Assembly (NCBI GenBank): GCA_023443765.1
Contig: JAEZTA010000198.1
Coordinates: forward strand, 1-35,311
Length of the DNA stretch: 35,311 nt
Direction of reading: 5' to 3'
Source: Bacteroidota bacterium
GTDB lineage: Bacteria > Bacteroidota > Bacteroidia > Bacteroidales > Rikenellaceae
Below the pieces are notes generated by a model. It made no database searches. It was not told the DNA's origin and saw nothing but the letters and a program-made list of their open reading frames with translations. The stretch's first letter is position 1. Every line of letters begins with the position of its first letter. This document shows positions 8,537 through 16,950 of the stretch, piece by piece. Made by a program: the position numbers and the translations under genes.

Positions 8537-9292
8537 ATGAAAGCAGCAATCATAGGATACGGCAAAATGGGCCGTGAAATCGAACGAATCCTCACGGAAC
8601 GGGGTCACAAAGTGGCTTTGATCATCGACACGGACAATGCGCACGAATTGGACGCCGCACATCTGGCGGACATCGACGTGGCGCTGGAGTTCACGATGCC
8701 CGAAACGGCATACGGCAACATCCGCACCTGCATCGAATGCGGCACGGCAGTGGTGAGCGGCACGACGGGCTGGACCGACCGCCTCAGGGAGTTGCAGAAG
8801 TTGTGCCACGAGCGGGGTGGAGCGTTGTTCTACGCATCGAACTACTGCCTGGGCGTCAACCTGATGTTCCAACTCAACCGACAGCTGGCGGCGATGATCG
8901 ACCGCGTGGGCGGTTACGACGTACGCATCGAGGAGGTGCACCACACGCAGAAGAAGGATGCACCGAGCGGCACGGCCATCACCCTGGCCGAAGGCGTCAT
9001 CGAGAACCTCGGTGGCAAGCAGGGCTGGGTCAACCTGGCCCCCGGCATCGAGCAGGCTACGAACCGCATCGAACACAGCGGGGAGGCTCCGGCCGACCGG
9101 ATCGAAATCCGTTCCGTGCGCGAAGGCGCAATTCCGGGCATCCACACCGTGACCTACGAATCGGAAGACGACGTGCTGGAACTGAAACACACGATCAAGA
9201 ACCGCCGCACGCTGGCGATGGGCGCCGTCGTGGCAGCCGAATTCCTCTGTGGCAAACAAGGCGTCTATTCGATGGACGACCTGCTGAAATAA
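8537..9292 (+). CDS. dapB: 4-hydroxy-tetrahydrodipicolinate reductase
   Basis: The 251-residue enzyme reduces 4-hydroxy-tetrahydrodipicolinate with NAD(P)H in the diaminopimelate/lysine pathway, which also feeds peptidoglycan. The Rossmann GYGKMG motif is at residues 7-12, followed by the SGTTGW segment and the signature EVHHTQKKDAPSGTA with catalytic His and substrate-binding Lys. Length is normal. The ATG at 8537 starts the Rossmann strand and follows a good promoter; the upstream in-frame start would fall within the promoter. It leads an operon, with only 19 bases to lepB. Confidence 0.95.
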   Translation: MKAAIIGYGKMGREIERILTERGHKVALIIDTDNAHELDAAHLADIDVALEFTMPETAYGNIRTCIECGTAVVSGTTGWTDRLRELQKLCHERGGALFYASNYCLGVNLMFQLNRQLAAMIDRVGGYDVRIEEVHHTQKKDAPSGTAITLAEGVIENLGGKQGWVNLAPGIEQATNRIEHSGEAPADRIEIRSVREGAIPGIHTVTYESEDDVLELKHTIKNRRTLAMGAVVAAEFLCGKQGVYSMDDLLK

Positions 9293-9311
9293 TTGAAATA
9301 ACCGATATAAA

Positions 9312-10664
9312 ATGGGTAAGATCAAAGATTTACTTCACAACAAATGGGTCGGCTTCACGCTGGCCGCTTTGCTTTATACGCTCTGGTTTGTAGTCTGGAC
9401 GGGCAACCTCTGGATGCTGCTGGGACTGCCGATCATCTTCGACCTCTACATCACGAAGTTCTTCTACCGCTACGTGTGGAGCCACAACGTAAAGATGTGC
9501 CAGCGGAGCAAAACCTACAAAACGGTTTACGAATGGGTCAACGCCATCATCTTCGCGACGGTCGTGGCGACGCTGGTACATATTTTCATCTTTCAGATGT
9601 ACGTCATCCCCTCCCCGTCGATGGAACGGACGCTGCTGGTCGGCGACTACCTCTACGTGAGCAAGGTGACTTACGGGCCGCAGATGCCCAACACGCCGCT
9701 CTCGTTCCCCTTCGTACACCACACGATGCCCTTCTCGCAAACCAAAAAATCGTTCTCCGAAGCGATCAAGTGGCCGTATCACCGCCTCAAGGGTCTCAAA
9801 TCGATCCAGCGCAACGACGTGGTGGTCTTCAACTTCCCGGCAGGCGACACGGTGATGCTCGAAAACCAGAACGCAACCTATTACGACATGCTGCGCAGTT
9901 TCGAACAGTCGTTCGGCAAAGTCGAAGGGCACAAACGCCTCAACGAAAAATACACGGTGATCAGCCGTCCGGTGGATAAACGCGAGAACTACATCAAGCG
10001 CTGCGTGGGAATCCCGGGCGACTCGCTCGAAGTCCGCAACGGGCAGGTGTGGGTCAACGGGGAACCGCAGGAGCCGATCTCCGGCCTGCAATACAACTAC
10101 GTCGTGCAGACCTCGTCGCCCTTCACGCAGTATGCCCTCGACAACCTCGGCATCTCGGATTACAGCGGCTACGGCTCGGGCTACTACATGAACATCACGG
10201 ACGAAACTGCCGAAAAGGTCCGGGGCCTGAGCAACGTCATTTCGGTCAACCGTTACATCTATACCCCCAACGACGAGGTATTCCCGAATTGGGGCGTTCC
10301 CCGCTGGAGCCAGGACAACTATGGTCCGATCTGGATTCCGAAGAAGGGCGACACCGTGCAGCTCACCGCCGAGAACCTCCCGCTCTACCGCCGTATTATC
10401 GAAGCGTATGAAAACCACACGCTCGAAGAGCGCGACGGCGTGATCCTGATCGACGGCAAGGAGGCCACGGAGTACACCTTCGGAATGAATTACTACTGGA
10501 TGATGGGCGACAACCGCCACAATTCGGCCGACTCGCGTTTCTGGGGCTTCGTGCCCGAGGACCACATCGTGGGTAAGGCGTCGTTCGTCTGGCTGTCGCT
10601 CGATGCGAAAAAGAGTTTCCCCTCGAACATCCGCTGGGAGCGGCTCTTCAGAAAGGTACGATAG
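9312..10664 (+). CDS. lepB: Signal peptidase I
   Basis: The 450-residue S26 peptidase removes signal peptides from exported proteins at the cytoplasmic membrane. Two hydrophobic segments lie near residues 12-48 and a third at about 78-98 just before the catalytic IPSPSMERTLLVGDY block, with Ser103 the nucleophile. The general-base Lys229 lies in NYIKRCVGIPGD, and the conserved MGDNRHNSADSRFWG block is near the C terminus. The protein is much longer than E. coli LepB because of insertions between these blocks, as is usual in Bacteroidales. It is the second gene of the run and is separated from the next by two bases. Confidence 0.95.
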   Translation: MGKIKDLLHNKWVGFTLAALLYTLWFVVWTGNLWMLLGLPIIFDLYITKFFYRYVWSHNVKMCQRSKTYKTVYEWVNAIIFATVVATLVHIFIFQMYVIPSPSMERTLLVGDYLYVSKVTYGPQMPNTPLSFPFVHHTMPFSQTKKSFSEAIKWPYHRLKGLKSIQRNDVVVFNFPAGDTVMLENQNATYYDMLRSFEQSFGKVEGHKRLNEKYTVISRPVDKRENYIKRCVGIPGDSLEVRNGQVWVNGEPQEPISGLQYNYVVQTSSPFTQYALDNLGISDYSGYGSGYYMNITDETAEKVRGLSNVISVNRYIYTPNDEVFPNWGVPRWSQDNYGPIWIPKKGDTVQLTAENLPLYRRIIEAYENHTLEERDGVILIDGKEATEYTFGMNYYWMMGDNRHNSADSRFWGFVPEDHIVGKASFVWLSLDAKKSFPSNIRWERLFRKVR

Positions 10665-10666
10665 AC

Positions 10667-11266
10667 GTGGCCGACGACAGTTACCGAACCGTCGCGGCCC
10701 CGGCAGAAGCCGCATGCAGGGAGCGGAGCAGCAAGTTCCTCTCCTACATCTACCCGGTGCAGACCGAGGAGGAGATTCGCGAACGTCTCGACACCCTGCG
10801 TAAAAAATATTACGACGCCACGCACCATTGCTACGCCTGGCGGCTGGGTCCCCGCGGCGAAACGTTCCGCTCGAACGACGACGGGGAACCGTCGGGAACA
10901 GCCGGAAAGCCAATTCTCGGGCAAATGCTCTCGAACGACATCACGAACTGCCTCGTGGTCGTGGTCCGCTACTTCGGCGGCACGAAACTGGGAGTTCCGG
11001 GGCTGATCGCAGCTTACAAAGAGTCGGCGGCCGAGGCTATCGCAGCAGCCGAAATCGTGGAGCTGACGGTAGACCGCACGGTGCAGGTAGATTTCCCTTA
11101 TATTGCGATGAACGACATCATGCGGGTCATCAAGGAGGAGCAGCCGCGTATCGCGGAGCAGACTTTCGACAACCTCTGCACGATGCGGCTCACGATCCGC
11201 GAAAGCCGCGCAGCGGCGCTCATCGAGAAGTTAGGCAAAGCCGGAGGGAGCGTCGCCGACAATTAG
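10667..11266 (+). CDS. YigZ/IMPACT family protein
   Basis: The 199-residue product matches the YigZ/IMPACT family: an N-terminal UPF0029 domain with HHCYAWR and the NDDGEPSGTAGKPIL block, RYFGGTKLGVPGL, and a C-terminal DUF1949-like domain. Family members have been linked to translation or stress regulation, but the bacterial role is not settled. The start is GTG at 10667, two bases after the lepB stop; no ATG fits the expected N terminus. The next gene, uvrA, starts 10 bases after the stop. Confidence 0.9.
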   Translation: MADDSYRTVAAPAEAACRERSSKFLSYIYPVQTEEEIRERLDTLRKKYYDATHHCYAWRLGPRGETFRSNDDGEPSGTAGKPILGQMLSNDITNCLVVVVRYFGGTKLGVPGLIAAYKESAAEAIAAAEIVELTVDRTVQVDFPYIAMNDIMRVIKEEQPRIAEQTFDNLCTMRLTIRESRAAALIEKLGKAGGSVADN

Positions 11267-11276
11267 TTATACAAAA

Positions 11277-14063
11277 ATGGCACACGAAAACACAATCTAT
11301 ATCAAGGGCGCGCGGGTCCACAACCTCCGCAACATCGAGGTTGAAATTCCGCACAACAAACTCGTCGTCATCACGGGCCTCTCGGGCTCGGGCAAATCGA
11401 CGCTGGCCTTCGACACGATTTTCGCCGAGGGGCAGCGCCGCTATGTCGAGAGCCTTTCGGCCTATGCCCGCCAGTTCCTCGGGAAGATCAACAAACCCGA
11501 CGTGGACATCATCACGGGCATCGCGCCGGCCATCGCCATCGAACAGAAGGTCAACACGCGCAATCCCCGTTCGACCGTAGGCACGACGACCGAAATCTAC
11601 GATTACCTCAAACTGCTGTTCGCCCGCACGGGGCACACTTTTTCGCCCGTTTCGGGGCAGGAGGTGCGCTGTTTCAGCGTGGACGACGTGGCGGCCTACA
11701 TCCTCGGCCATGACGAGGAGCGGGTGGCTATCGGCGCGCCGCTGGTATTGGGCGAAGGGCAGGGCATCATCGAAAAGCTGACGCTGCTGCTCTCGGAGGG
11801 CCTGATGAGGGTCTACATGGACGACGAAGTGCGGCTGATCGAGGAGGTATTGCCCGGAATCGGGCCCGACACCAAAGCCGACGACATCCGGATCGTGGTC
11901 GACCGTATGCGTGTCGCCACGGACGAAGATTCGCAGACCCGCATCCGCGACTCGGTAGCCCGCGCCTTTTCCTACGGCGACGGCATCTGCGAGATCGTGA
12001 CGGACGAAGGCGTCAGGGAGTTTTCATCGCGCTTCGAGGCCGACGGCATCGAGTTCGAGCAGCCCTCGGAGCACCTGTTCAGTTTCAACAACCCGCTGGG
12101 CGCCTGCCCCCGCTGCGAGGGTTACGGCAAGGTGATCGGCATCGACGAAGATCTGGTGATCCCGGACAAGAGCAAAACGATTTATGAGGACGCCGTGGCC
12201 TGCTGGCGCGGCGAGACGATGCGCAAATGGAAGCAGAAACTTGTCGAGAACGCCTATAAATTCGATTTCCCGATCCACACGCCGTTCCACGAACTGACGC
12301 AGGAGCAGAAACGCCTGCTGTGGCGCGGCAACGACTATTTCCACGGACTGGACGACTTCTTCGCCTACATCGACTCGGAGCGGCGCAAGATTCAGTTCCG
12401 CGTGATGAAGGCCCGCTACACGGGCAAGACCACCTGCCCCGAGTGCGGCGGTTCGCGGCTGCGCAAAGAGGCGCAGTATGTCCGTGTCGGCGGCAAGACG
12501 ATCGCCGACCTGGTGACGATGCCCGTGGACGAACTGATCGTCTTTTTCAACGCCATCGAACTGGACGAGCACGACACGAAGACCGCGTCGCGCATCCTCG
12601 TGGAGATTCGCAACCGCCTGCAATACCTCGCTGACGTGGGGTTGGGCTACCTGACGCTCGACCGGTTGTCGTCGACCCTTTCGGGCGGCGAGAGCCAGCG
12701 CATCAACCTTTCGACCTCGCTGGGCAGCAACCTCACCGGTTCGCTCTACATCCTCGACGAGCCGTCGATCGGTCTGCATCCGCGCGACACGAACCGTTTG
12801 ATCGGCGTGCTGAAACAGTTGCGCGACCTGGGTAACACGGTGATCGTCGTGGAGCACGAGGAGGAGGTGATCCGCGCAGCGGACTGGATCGTCGACATCG
12901 GCCCCAAGGCAGGTTACAACGGCGGCGAAGTGGTCTTCAGCGGCTCGTTGCCCCAACTGCTGAAAAGCAAAAAGAGCCTCACGGCCGACTACCTCACGGG
13001 GAGACGCGAAATAGCCGTTCCAGCGACTGCCCGCGGGTGGAGCAACTCGATAACCATCAAAGGCGCGCGGGAGAACAACCTCCGCAACATCGACGTGCGG
13101 ATTCCGCTGGCGGTGATGACCTGCATCACGGGCGTCAGCGGTTCGGGAAAATCGTCGCTGGCAAAAGGAATCCTCTATCCGGCATTGCGGCGTCTGCTGT
13201 ACGATACGGGCGTGAAACCCGGCGATTTCGACGGCCTGACGGGCGATGTCCAGATGCTGAAATCGGTCGAGATGGTCGACCAGAACCCCATCGGCAAATC
13301 GTCGCGGTCGAACCCGGTGACCTACATCAAGGCCTACGACGAAATCCGGAAACTCTACGCCGACCAGCCCTATGCACAGCACACGGGCGTGGGAGCTTCG
13401 GCTTTCTCGTTCAACATCGCCGGAGGGCGCTGCGAGGAGTGCCAGGGCGAGGGCGTGATCAAGGTGTCGATGCAGTTCATGGCCGACGTGGAACTGGTAT
13501 GCGAGGCGTGCGGCGGCAAGCGTTTCCGCGACGAGATACTGGAGGTGAAATACCGCGGCAAGTCGATCTACGACGTGCTGGAGATGACCGTGGACGACGC
13601 CATCGCCTTCTTCGGCGAAGAGTGCAAGAGTTCCACCTGCAAGCGCATCGTCGAACGGCTGCAACCGTTGCAGGACGTGGGGCTGGGTTATATCAAGCTG
13701 GGACAGTCGTCGTCGACCCTTTCGGGCGGCGAGAGCCAGCGCGTGAAACTCGCCTCGTTCCTCACGAAAGACAGCGCCCAGGGCGGCGTGATGTTCATCT
13801 TCGACGAACCGACGACCGGACTGCATTTCCACGACATTTCGAAACTGCTGGCGGCGTTCAACGCCCTGATCGCACGCGGCCACACGATCGTGATCGTGGA
13901 GCACAACATGGACATCATCAAATGTGCCGACTGGGTCGTGGACCTCGGGCCCGAAGCGGGCACGGCAGGCGGACAGGTCGTGTTCGAAGGCACGCCCCGC
14001 GGGCTGGAACAGTGTCCCGAAAGCCATACGGGCGAATTCCTGCGCCTGCGCACAAAATTATAG
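11277..14063 (+). CDS. uvrA: Excinuclease ABC subunit A
   Basis: The 928-residue UvrA is the damage-recognition ATPase of nucleotide excision repair and loads UvrB. It has two ABC modules: Walker A GLSGSGKST (34-42) and a second GVSGSGKSS, two STLSGGESQR signatures, and Walker B segments LYILDEPSIGLHP and MFIFDEPTTGLHF. Zinc-binding Cys pairs are visible in CPRCEG, CPECGG, CEECQG and CEACGG. Length fits the family (about 940). uvrB is not in the window. It sits mid-operon, 10 bases after the yigZ-like gene and 18 before the peptidase gene. Confidence 0.97.
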   Translation: MAHENTIYIKGARVHNLRNIEVEIPHNKLVVITGLSGSGKSTLAFDTIFAEGQRRYVESLSAYARQFLGKINKPDVDIITGIAPAIAIEQKVNTRNPRSTVGTTTEIYDYLKLLFARTGHTFSPVSGQEVRCFSVDDVAAYILGHDEERVAIGAPLVLGEGQGIIEKLTLLLSEGLMRVYMDDEVRLIEEVLPGIGPDTKADDIRIVVDRMRVATDEDSQTRIRDSVARAFSYGDGICEIVTDEGVREFSSRFEADGIEFEQPSEHLFSFNNPLGACPRCEGYGKVIGIDEDLVIPDKSKTIYEDAVACWRGETMRKWKQKLVENAYKFDFPIHTPFHELTQEQKRLLWRGNDYFHGLDDFFAYIDSERRKIQFRVMKARYTGKTTCPECGGSRLRKEAQYVRVGGKTIADLVTMPVDELIVFFNAIELDEHDTKTASRILVEIRNRLQYLADVGLGYLTLDRLSSTLSGGESQRINLSTSLGSNLTGSLYILDEPSIGLHPRDTNRLIGVLKQLRDLGNTVIVVEHEEEVIRAADWIVDIGPKAGYNGGEVVFSGSLPQLLKSKKSLTADYLTGRREIAVPATARGWSNSITIKGARENNLRNIDVRIPLAVMTCITGVSGSGKSSLAKGILYPALRRLLYDTGVKPGDFDGLTGDVQMLKSVEMVDQNPIGKSSRSNPVTYIKAYDEIRKLYADQPYAQHTGVGASAFSFNIAGGRCEECQGEGVIKVSMQFMADVELVCEACGGKRFRDEILEVKYRGKSIYDVLEMTVDDAIAFFGEECKSSTCKRIVERLQPLQDVGLGYIKLGQSSSTLSGGESQRVKLASFLTKDSAQGGVMFIFDEPTTGLHFHDISKLLAAFNALIARGHTIVIVEHNMDIIKCADWVVDLGPEAGTAGGQVVFEGTPRGLEQCPESHTGEFLRLRTKL

Positions 14064-14081
14064 GACGATTTGAATCATAGC

Positions 14082-15296
14082 ATGGAATTTTTCACCTATA
14101 CACTCCCCAACGGCATCCGCGGGATTCACCGCCAGGTGCGCAACACCGTCGCGCACTGTGCGCTGGTGATCGACGCCGGGAGCCGCGACGAACACCCCGA
14201 CCAGTACGGGCTGGCGCATTTCGCGGAGCACGCCTTTTTCAAGGGGACCGAGCGCCGCAAGGCATGGCAGGTCAACTGCCGGCTGGAAAACCTCGGCGGG
14301 GAGCTCAACGCATTCACCACCAAGGAGGATACGACGATTCACGCCACGACGCTGAAGGGCGATTTCACGAAAGCCGTAGAGCTGATCGCCGACATCGCCT
14401 TCCGCTCGACCTTCCCCGACCGGGAGCTGGAGCGCGAAAAGGAGGTGATCGTGGATGAGATAAACACCTACAAGGATTCGCCCGCCGACCTGATCTACGA
14501 CACCTTCGAGGACATGCTGTTCGAAGGGTCGGAGTTGGGACACAACATTCTGGGCCGCAAAGCGGCGCTGATGCGTTACGACGGCGATGCGATCCGGGCC
14601 TTTACGGCGCGCACGCACACGACGGACAAAATGGTCTTCTCGTCGATCGGCAACTTCTCGGCCAAGACCGCCGAGGCCATCGCGACGCGCTACTTCGCCG
14701 GCCAGCCCGCCTCACAGCGCGGATTCGAAAGGGTAGCGCCCGCACCGTACACCCCGTTCGAAAAAACGGTCACGAAGCACACGCACCAGACCCACTGCAT
14801 CATCGGCAACCGGGCCTTCGGCATCGGCGAGGAGCGGCGGCTGCCGCTGGCCCTCGTGGTCAACATCCTCGGGGGACCGTGCGCCAATTCGCTGCTGAAC
14901 GTCGTGGTGCGCGAGAAGAACGGGCTTTCGTACAACATCGAGGCGAACTACACGCCCTATGGCGACACAGGCATCGTGGCCATCTATTTCAGTTCGGACC
15001 ACAGCAATGCGGAGCAATGCATCTCGCTGATCGAAGAGCAGTTGCATAAACTGCGGACTACGCCGCTGACTGCGCGCCAGTTGTCGATGGCCAAGAAGCA
15101 ATTCATCGCCCAGCTGGCCATATCGAGCGAGAGCAACGAGAGTTACATGCTCGGAGCGGGCAAGAGCCTGCTGACCCACGACGGCATCGACACGATGGAG
15201 CAGGTGTATGCCAAGGTCCGCGCCCTGACGGCAACGCAGTTGACCGAAGTGGCGGAAGAGGTCTTTTCGGGAATGTCGAGACTAATCTACAAATAA
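14082..15296 (+). CDS. M16-family zinc metallopeptidase
   Basis: The 404-residue product is a pitrilysin-family (M16) peptidase, half the size of pitrilysin and like the processing-peptidase-type bacterial members that dimerise. The inverted zinc motif HFAEH is at residues 46-50, with further glutamates in the EREKEVIVDEINTYKDSP segment supplying the third ligand. The C-terminal lobe has GGPCANSLL and REKNGLSYNIEA, typical of the family. No signal peptide is seen, so it is probably cytoplasmic. I use the ATG at 14082 rather than the TTG 12 bases upstream. One base separates it from the DJ-1 gene. The substrate is unknown. Confidence 0.9.
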   Translation: MEFFTYTLPNGIRGIHRQVRNTVAHCALVIDAGSRDEHPDQYGLAHFAEHAFFKGTERRKAWQVNCRLENLGGELNAFTTKEDTTIHATTLKGDFTKAVELIADIAFRSTFPDRELEREKEVIVDEINTYKDSPADLIYDTFEDMLFEGSELGHNILGRKAALMRYDGDAIRAFTARTHTTDKMVFSSIGNFSAKTAEAIATRYFAGQPASQRGFERVAPAPYTPFEKTVTKHTHQTHCIIGNRAFGIGEERRLPLALVVNILGGPCANSLLNVVVREKNGLSYNIEANYTPYGDTGIVAIYFSSDHSNAEQCISLIEEQLHKLRTTPLTARQLSMAKKQFIAQLAISSESNESYMLGAGKSLLTHDGIDTMEQVYAKVRALTATQLTEVAEEVFSGMSRLIYK

Positions 15297-15297
15297 G

Positions 15298-15897
15298 ATG
15301 AAAAAAGAAGTTTTATTCCTGCTCTTGGACGACTTTGCCGATTGGGAAGGCGCGTTTCTCGCCACGGGACTCAACACCGGCCTGACAATGGCGGGCGGCG
15401 GAACGCCCTACACGTCACGTACGCTGACGCTCACCCAAAAACAGGTGCGTTCGATAGGCGGGCTGGTCGTCACGGTCGACTACACGGCCGCGACCATGCC
15501 CGAAGATTATGCGGCCCTGATCCTCGTGGGAGGTATGGCATGGCAGTCGGAGGAGGCTCAACGGGTCGTTCCGATCGTCGAGGCGGCACTCGCACGCGGC
15601 ATACTCGTCGGTGCGATCTGCAACGCCGCATCATTTCTCGCGGCGCATGGGTTCCTGAACGATGTGCGTCACACAGGCAACACCCTCGAAATGCTCAAAA
15701 AATGGAGCGGCGACCGTTACACGGGCGAGGCCCTCTACGAGGAACGACAAGCGGTCCGCGACGGCAACATCGTGACGGCCAACGGCATGGGTTATCTCGA
15801 ATTCACGCGCGAATGCCTGCTGTGGCTCGAAGCCGACACCCCGGAGGTAATCGCCGCGTCGTACGAATTCAACAAACACGGATTTTACAGGGAGTAA
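15298..15897 (+). CDS. DJ-1/PfpI family protein
   Basis: The 199-residue class I glutamine amidotransferase-like protein belongs to the DJ-1/PfpI superfamily. The nucleophile-elbow Cys108 is in VGAICNAASFLA, and the conserved acidic residue Glu17 is in DWEGAF, with a following HGFLNDVRHTGN segment. Members include deglycase/chaperone-like proteins and peptidases; the exact activity is not readable from sequence. The stop overlaps the next gene's ATG (TAATG). Confidence 0.85.
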   Translation: MKKEVLFLLLDDFADWEGAFLATGLNTGLTMAGGGTPYTSRTLTLTQKQVRSIGGLVVTVDYTAATMPEDYAALILVGGMAWQSEEAQRVVPIVEAALARGILVGAICNAASFLAAHGFLNDVRHTGNTLEMLKKWSGDRYTGEALYEERQAVRDGNIVTANGMGYLEFTRECLLWLEADTPEVIAASYEFNKHGFYRE

Positions 15898-16544
15898 TGG
15901 ACCCGCTCGAACGCTACATACACGATTTTTCGGAGCCCGAGGAGGCGCTGCTCCACGAACTCGACCGCGAGACCAACCTGCGGGCCATTGCGCCGCGGAT
16001 GATCTCGGGGCACATTCAGGGGCGCCTGCTGGAGCTGCTCGTGCGGATGCTTCGCCCGCAGCGGATGCTCGAAATCGGGACCTTCACGGGCTACTCGGCG
16101 CTTTCGATGGCTGCAGGGCTGGAGGAAGGGGCTGAACTGCACACCATCGAGGTGGACGACGAACTGGAAGAGTTCATCCGTTCGTATTTCGACCGCAGCG
16201 AGCACGGGCACAAAATCCGCCTGCACATCGGTTCGGCATTGGAAATCGCCCCGAAACTGGGTGGGGAGTTCGACCTCGTGTTCATCGACGGCGACAAGCG
16301 CGAATACCCGGCCTATTACCGGATGCTGATGGGCGACGACGGCGGCAAACCGCTGGTTCACAGCGGGTCGGTGCTGATCGCCGACAACATCCTCTGGTCG
16401 GGGAAGGTCGTGCAGCCCGTGGCCCACAACGACCGCCATACGCAGGCGCTCGTCGAATTCAACCGTATCGTCACCGATGATCTGCGCGTTGCGAACGTCA
16501 TTCTCCCGCTGCGCGACGGACTGAACTTAATTCGTATCCGATAA
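15897..16544 (+). CDS. O-methyltransferase, class I SAM-dependent (TrmR/caffeoyl-CoA type)
   Basis: The 215-residue product has SAM motif I MLEIGTFTGYSALSMA, motif II around HTIEVDDELE, the LVFIDGDKREYPAYY block and ADNILWSGKV, all typical of the Methyltransf_3 family. Bacterial members include the tRNA wobble-uridine methyltransferase TrmR and small-molecule O-methyltransferases. TrmR-like activity is plausible but unproven. The ATG at 15897 overlaps the stop of the upstream gene and is preceded by GGGAG. One base separates it from the MazG-like gene. Confidence 0.88.
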   Translation: MDPLERYIHDFSEPEEALLHELDRETNLRAIAPRMISGHIQGRLLELLVRMLRPQRMLEIGTFTGYSALSMAAGLEEGAELHTIEVDDELEEFIRSYFDRSEHGHKIRLHIGSALEIAPKLGGEFDLVFIDGDKREYPAYYRMLMGDDGGKPLVHSGSVLIADNILWSGKVVQPVAHNDRHTQALVEFNRIVTDDLRVANVILPLRDGLNLIRIR

Positions 16545-16545
16545 T

Positions 16546-16866
16546 ATGGAAATCAAAGAGTTACAGGAGCGTGTAGACGCCTGGATCAAAGAGTACGGCG
16601 TACGCTATTTCTCGGAATTGACCAATATGGCCTGCCTGACCGAGGAGGTGGGGGAGTTGGCCCGCGTGATGGCCCGCAAATACGGCGACCAGTCGTTCAA
16701 AGCGGGCGAAAAGGAGAACCTCGCCGACGAAATGGCCGACGTGCTGTGGGTGCTGGTATGTCTCGCCAACCAGACGGGCGTGGACCTCACGGCTGCCCTC
16801 GAAGCCAATTTCGCCAAGAAAACAGCCCGCGACAAGGACCGCCACCACGACAATCCGAAGTTATAA
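16546..16866 (+). CDS. MazG-like nucleotide pyrophosphohydrolase
   Basis: The 106-residue all-alpha protein has the MazG metal-binding pattern EEVGE (33-37) and DEMAD (61-65). Such single-domain enzymes hydrolyse nucleoside triphosphates, often non-canonical ones, to monophosphate and pyrophosphate (house-cleaning). It is the last gene of the run that starts with dapB; a strong hairpin begins at 16868, two bases beyond the stop. Confidence 0.88.
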   Translation: MEIKELQERVDAWIKEYGVRYFSELTNMACLTEEVGELARVMARKYGDQSFKAGEKENLADEMADVLWVLVCLANQTGVDLTAALEANFAKKTARDKDRHHDNPKL

Positions 16867-16867
16867 A

Positions 16868-16907
16868 AACAAACCGTCCCGGACTGTAAGGCCCGGGACG
16901 GTTTGTT
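16868..16907. terminator. Terminator between the dapB-mazG run and the blaR-like gene
   Basis: A 15-bp perfect stem, 16868-16882 with 16893-16907, has a 10-base loop. The core is GTCCCGG/CCGGGAC within AACAAACC/GGTTTGTT. It lies between convergent genes and probably works in both directions. Confidence 0.9.
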
Positions 16908-16950
16908 AGTAATTAGCCCTTCATGTGTTTCACGACGAGGCTTATCCCAT

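Noticed and set aside
9330..10913. 527-codon antisense frame opposite lepB and the yigZ-like gene
   Set aside because: It crosses two well-supported genes and shows only shadow-frame composition.
12024..14027. 667-codon antisense open frame opposite uvrA
   Set aside because: Shadow of a strongly conserved gene; composition (Arg, His, Leu, Val) is that of a complement frame and no domain is recognisable.
14070..14081. Upstream TTG start for the M16 peptidase
   Set aside because: The ATG 12 bases later fits the family N terminus and is a stronger start.
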